Below, one piece after another: positions 5,528 to 7,004 of a stretch of DNA of 7,004 bases. The position numbers and the translations under genes were made by a program. The stretch comes from Bacteroidales bacterium. GTDB lineage: Bacteria > Bacteroidota > Bacteroidia > Bacteroidales > ML635J-15. Each line of letters starts with the position of its first letter. Positions within the stretch are counted from its first letter, which is position 1. The stretch is from the NCBI GenBank assembly GCA_028696755.1, contig JAQVGK010000185.1, positions 1 to 7,004 on the forward strand. The letters run 5' to 3'. Below the pieces are notes generated by a model. It was not told the DNA's origin. It searched no databases and saw only the letters and a program-made list of their open reading frames with translations.

Positions 5528-7004
5528 ATGAGAAAATCACAGTTTTTTATTGGATTGATACTGATTTCAGTATTGTTTTTTGCTTGCACAGATAAAAAAG
5601 ATAGTTCAATTGTAACAAAATCGCCAAATGGTAACATTTTAATAACTGTGGGTACCCAAAATGGTAATCCATATTATGAGGTGAGCAGTGATGGCGAACT
5701 TATAATTGATAAGTCGATGCTTGGTTTTGAGTTTAAAAATGCACCTGCATTTAACGATAGTCTCGAAATTGTAAAAAGCGAAACCAAAACTTATAACGAG
5801 GTGTGGAAGCCTGTTTGGGGTACCGATTCGGAGATTGTGAATAATTACAACGAAACTAAAATAAGTTTTAAAGAATATTCTGATGCTGGTCGCGAGTTAA
5901 TTCTTACAGTTCGAGCCTACGACGATGGTGTTGCTTTTAGATATACAATTATTGGCAATGGCGAAAAACTCGAAATTCTGAACGAGAATACAATGTTTCG
6001 CTTCGCACAAAACGATTCGGCATGGTGGATCCCATCGGATGAATTTGCTTACGAATCGCTTTACCGCAAAAATCCTATATCCGAGATTAATGAGGCTGCA
6101 ACGCCACTTACAGTTGAAACTGCTGATGGCAAATATTTATGTTTACACGAAGCTGCGCTTTATAATTATTCGGAAATGTATTTGCAAAACGCAGGACAGG
6201 GAACTCCCGATTTCTTTGCAGGATTGTGGCCCGAGCCCGATTCAATTTGTGCAAGAGTTACAACACCATTTTCGACACCTTGGCGCTGCGTGATCATTGC
6301 CGACGATGCTCCTTCTCTTATGGAATCGCATCTTGTTCAAAATCTAAACGAACCTTGCAAAATAGAGGATGTGTCGTGGATAAAACCGCTTAAGTTTGTT
6401 GGAATTTGGTGGGGACTGCATCTCGGAAAACAAACTTGGTATGCTGGCGAAAATCATGGTGCAACAACTAATAGAACAAAGGAGTATGCCGATTTTGCTG
6501 CAAAGCGTAATATTGGCGGAGTTCTGGCCGAAGGTTGGAATTTGGGTTGGGAAACATGGGCTTCGGGTGTTGAGGCAAAGCAGGATTTTTGCAAGGCATA
6601 TCCCGATTTTGACCTCGAAGAAGTTGTGAAATATTGCAAATCGAAAGGCGTTGAATTTGTGTCGCATCACGAAACTGGAGGAAATATCCCTGAGTACGAA
6701 AAACAACTCGACGATACTCTTAAACTTTGCAATAAGTTAGGAATTCATTATCTTAAAACTGGATACGCTGGACCGATTATTCCAGAAGGTTATCATCATC
6801 ATGGTCAGTTTATGGTTAATCATTTTCAAAAGGTGGTGGAGCTGGCTGCAAAATATCAGATTTGTCTCGATGTTCACGAAAGTATAAAACCAACCGGAAT
6901 AGACAGAACATGGCCAAATCTGATGTCGCAGGAAGCAGCTCGCGGAAATGAGTGGAATGCAACATATAAGGCAACTCCGCCATATCATGCAACGATTTTA
7001 ACTT
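5528..7004 (+). CDS. GH97 family alpha-glycosidase lipoprotein, SusB-like (3' end beyond window)
   Basis: 492 codons from ATG 5528, frame open at the right edge; about 150-200 residues are expected to be missing. A signal peptide with VLFFAC puts the lipidated residue at Cys20, so the enzyme is probably membrane-anchored facing the periplasm or surface; Phe at -3 is not ideal for the lipobox. Residues about 30-280 form the GH97 N-terminal beta-sandwich, including LHEAALYNYSEM with Glu208 as the probable calcium ligand (SusB Glu194). The barrel follows: VGIWWG (291-296), NHGATTN (309-315), LAEGWNLGW (333-341), KTGY (410-413), DVHES (448-452) with Glu451 matching SusB Glu439, and RTWPN (460-464). 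Gly412 sits where retaining GH97 enzymes have an Asp nucleophile, so an inverting alpha-glucosidase is predicted. The catalytic acid and second base lie beyond the window. The start follows the dehydrogenase stop by one base. Confidence 0.92.
   Translation, partial: MRKSQFFIGLILISVLFFACTDKKDSSIVTKSPNGNILITVGTQNGNPYYEVSSDGELIIDKSMLGFEFKNAPAFNDSLEIVKSETKTYNEVWKPVWGTDSEIVNNYNETKISFKEYSDAGRELILTVRAYDDGVAFRYTIIGNGEKLEILNENTMFRFAQNDSAWWIPSDEFAYESLYRKNPISEINEAATPLTVETADGKYLCLHEAALYNYSEMYLQNAGQGTPDFFAGLWPEPDSICARVTTPFSTPWRCVIIADDAPSLMESHLVQNLNEPCKIEDVSWIKPLKFVGIWWGLHLGKQTWYAGENHGATTNRTKEYADFAAKRNIGGVLAEGWNLGWETWASGVEAKQDFCKAYPDFDLEEVVKYCKSKGVEFVSHHETGGNIPEYEKQLDDTLKLCNKLGIHYLKTGYAGPIIPEGYHHHGQFMVNHFQKVVELAAKYQICLDVHESIKPTGIDRTWPNLMSQEAARGNEWNATYKATPPYHATILT

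Noticed and set aside
6039..6988. Several open frames of 61-120 codons on both strands
   Set aside because: All lie inside the continuous GH97 frame (5528 to the window end), which carries family motifs throughout; these are out-of-frame or antisense shadows.

Overview
The window looks like chromosomal DNA of a free-living or gut-associated member of the Bacteroidota (Bacteroidales/Marinilabiliales-like). The reasons are AT-rich sequence, A-rich rather than Shine-Dalgarno-like leaders, promoter boxes close to the Bacteroides form (TTTG ... TAnnTTTG), lipoprotein signal peptides, a large TonB-dependent receptor, a SusB-type GH97 glycosidase and two DUF5689 proteins, a family I know mainly from this phylum. 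It holds two divergent gene clusters separated by 125 bp (4247-4371). Both clusters run off the window.

Left cluster (minus strand, read from 4246 towards 1): a complete 840-aa outer-membrane TonB-dependent receptor, then a 269-aa DUF5689 lipoprotein, then a second DUF5689 lipoprotein truncated by the window edge. The intergenic gaps are 11 and 6 bp, so this is almost certainly one operon. It resembles a nutrient-uptake locus (receptor plus surface lipoproteins), but no SusD-type partner is visible and the receptor lacks the usual N-terminal carboxypeptidase-regulatory-like extension. The substrate cannot be read from the sequence.

Right cluster (plus strand, 4372 onward): a complete iron-dependent alcohol dehydrogenase with all four metal ligands, then, after a single intervening base, a GH97 alpha-glycosidase lipoprotein open at the right edge. 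The visible GH97 residues fit the inverting, SusB-like alpha-glucosidase branch, with Gly rather than Asp at the retaining nucleophile position. The near-overlap implies co-transcription and probably coupled translation.

The divergent spacer carries a plausible promoter for the right cluster (TTTG, 20 bp, TTAATTTG) whose spacer contains a perfect 7-bp inverted repeat, and a perfect -7 box (TAAATTTG) without a clear -33 box for the left cluster. I saw no RNA genes, mobile elements, CRISPR arrays or broken genes. The window is mostly recognisable biology. The least understood part is the receptor/DUF5689 operon.
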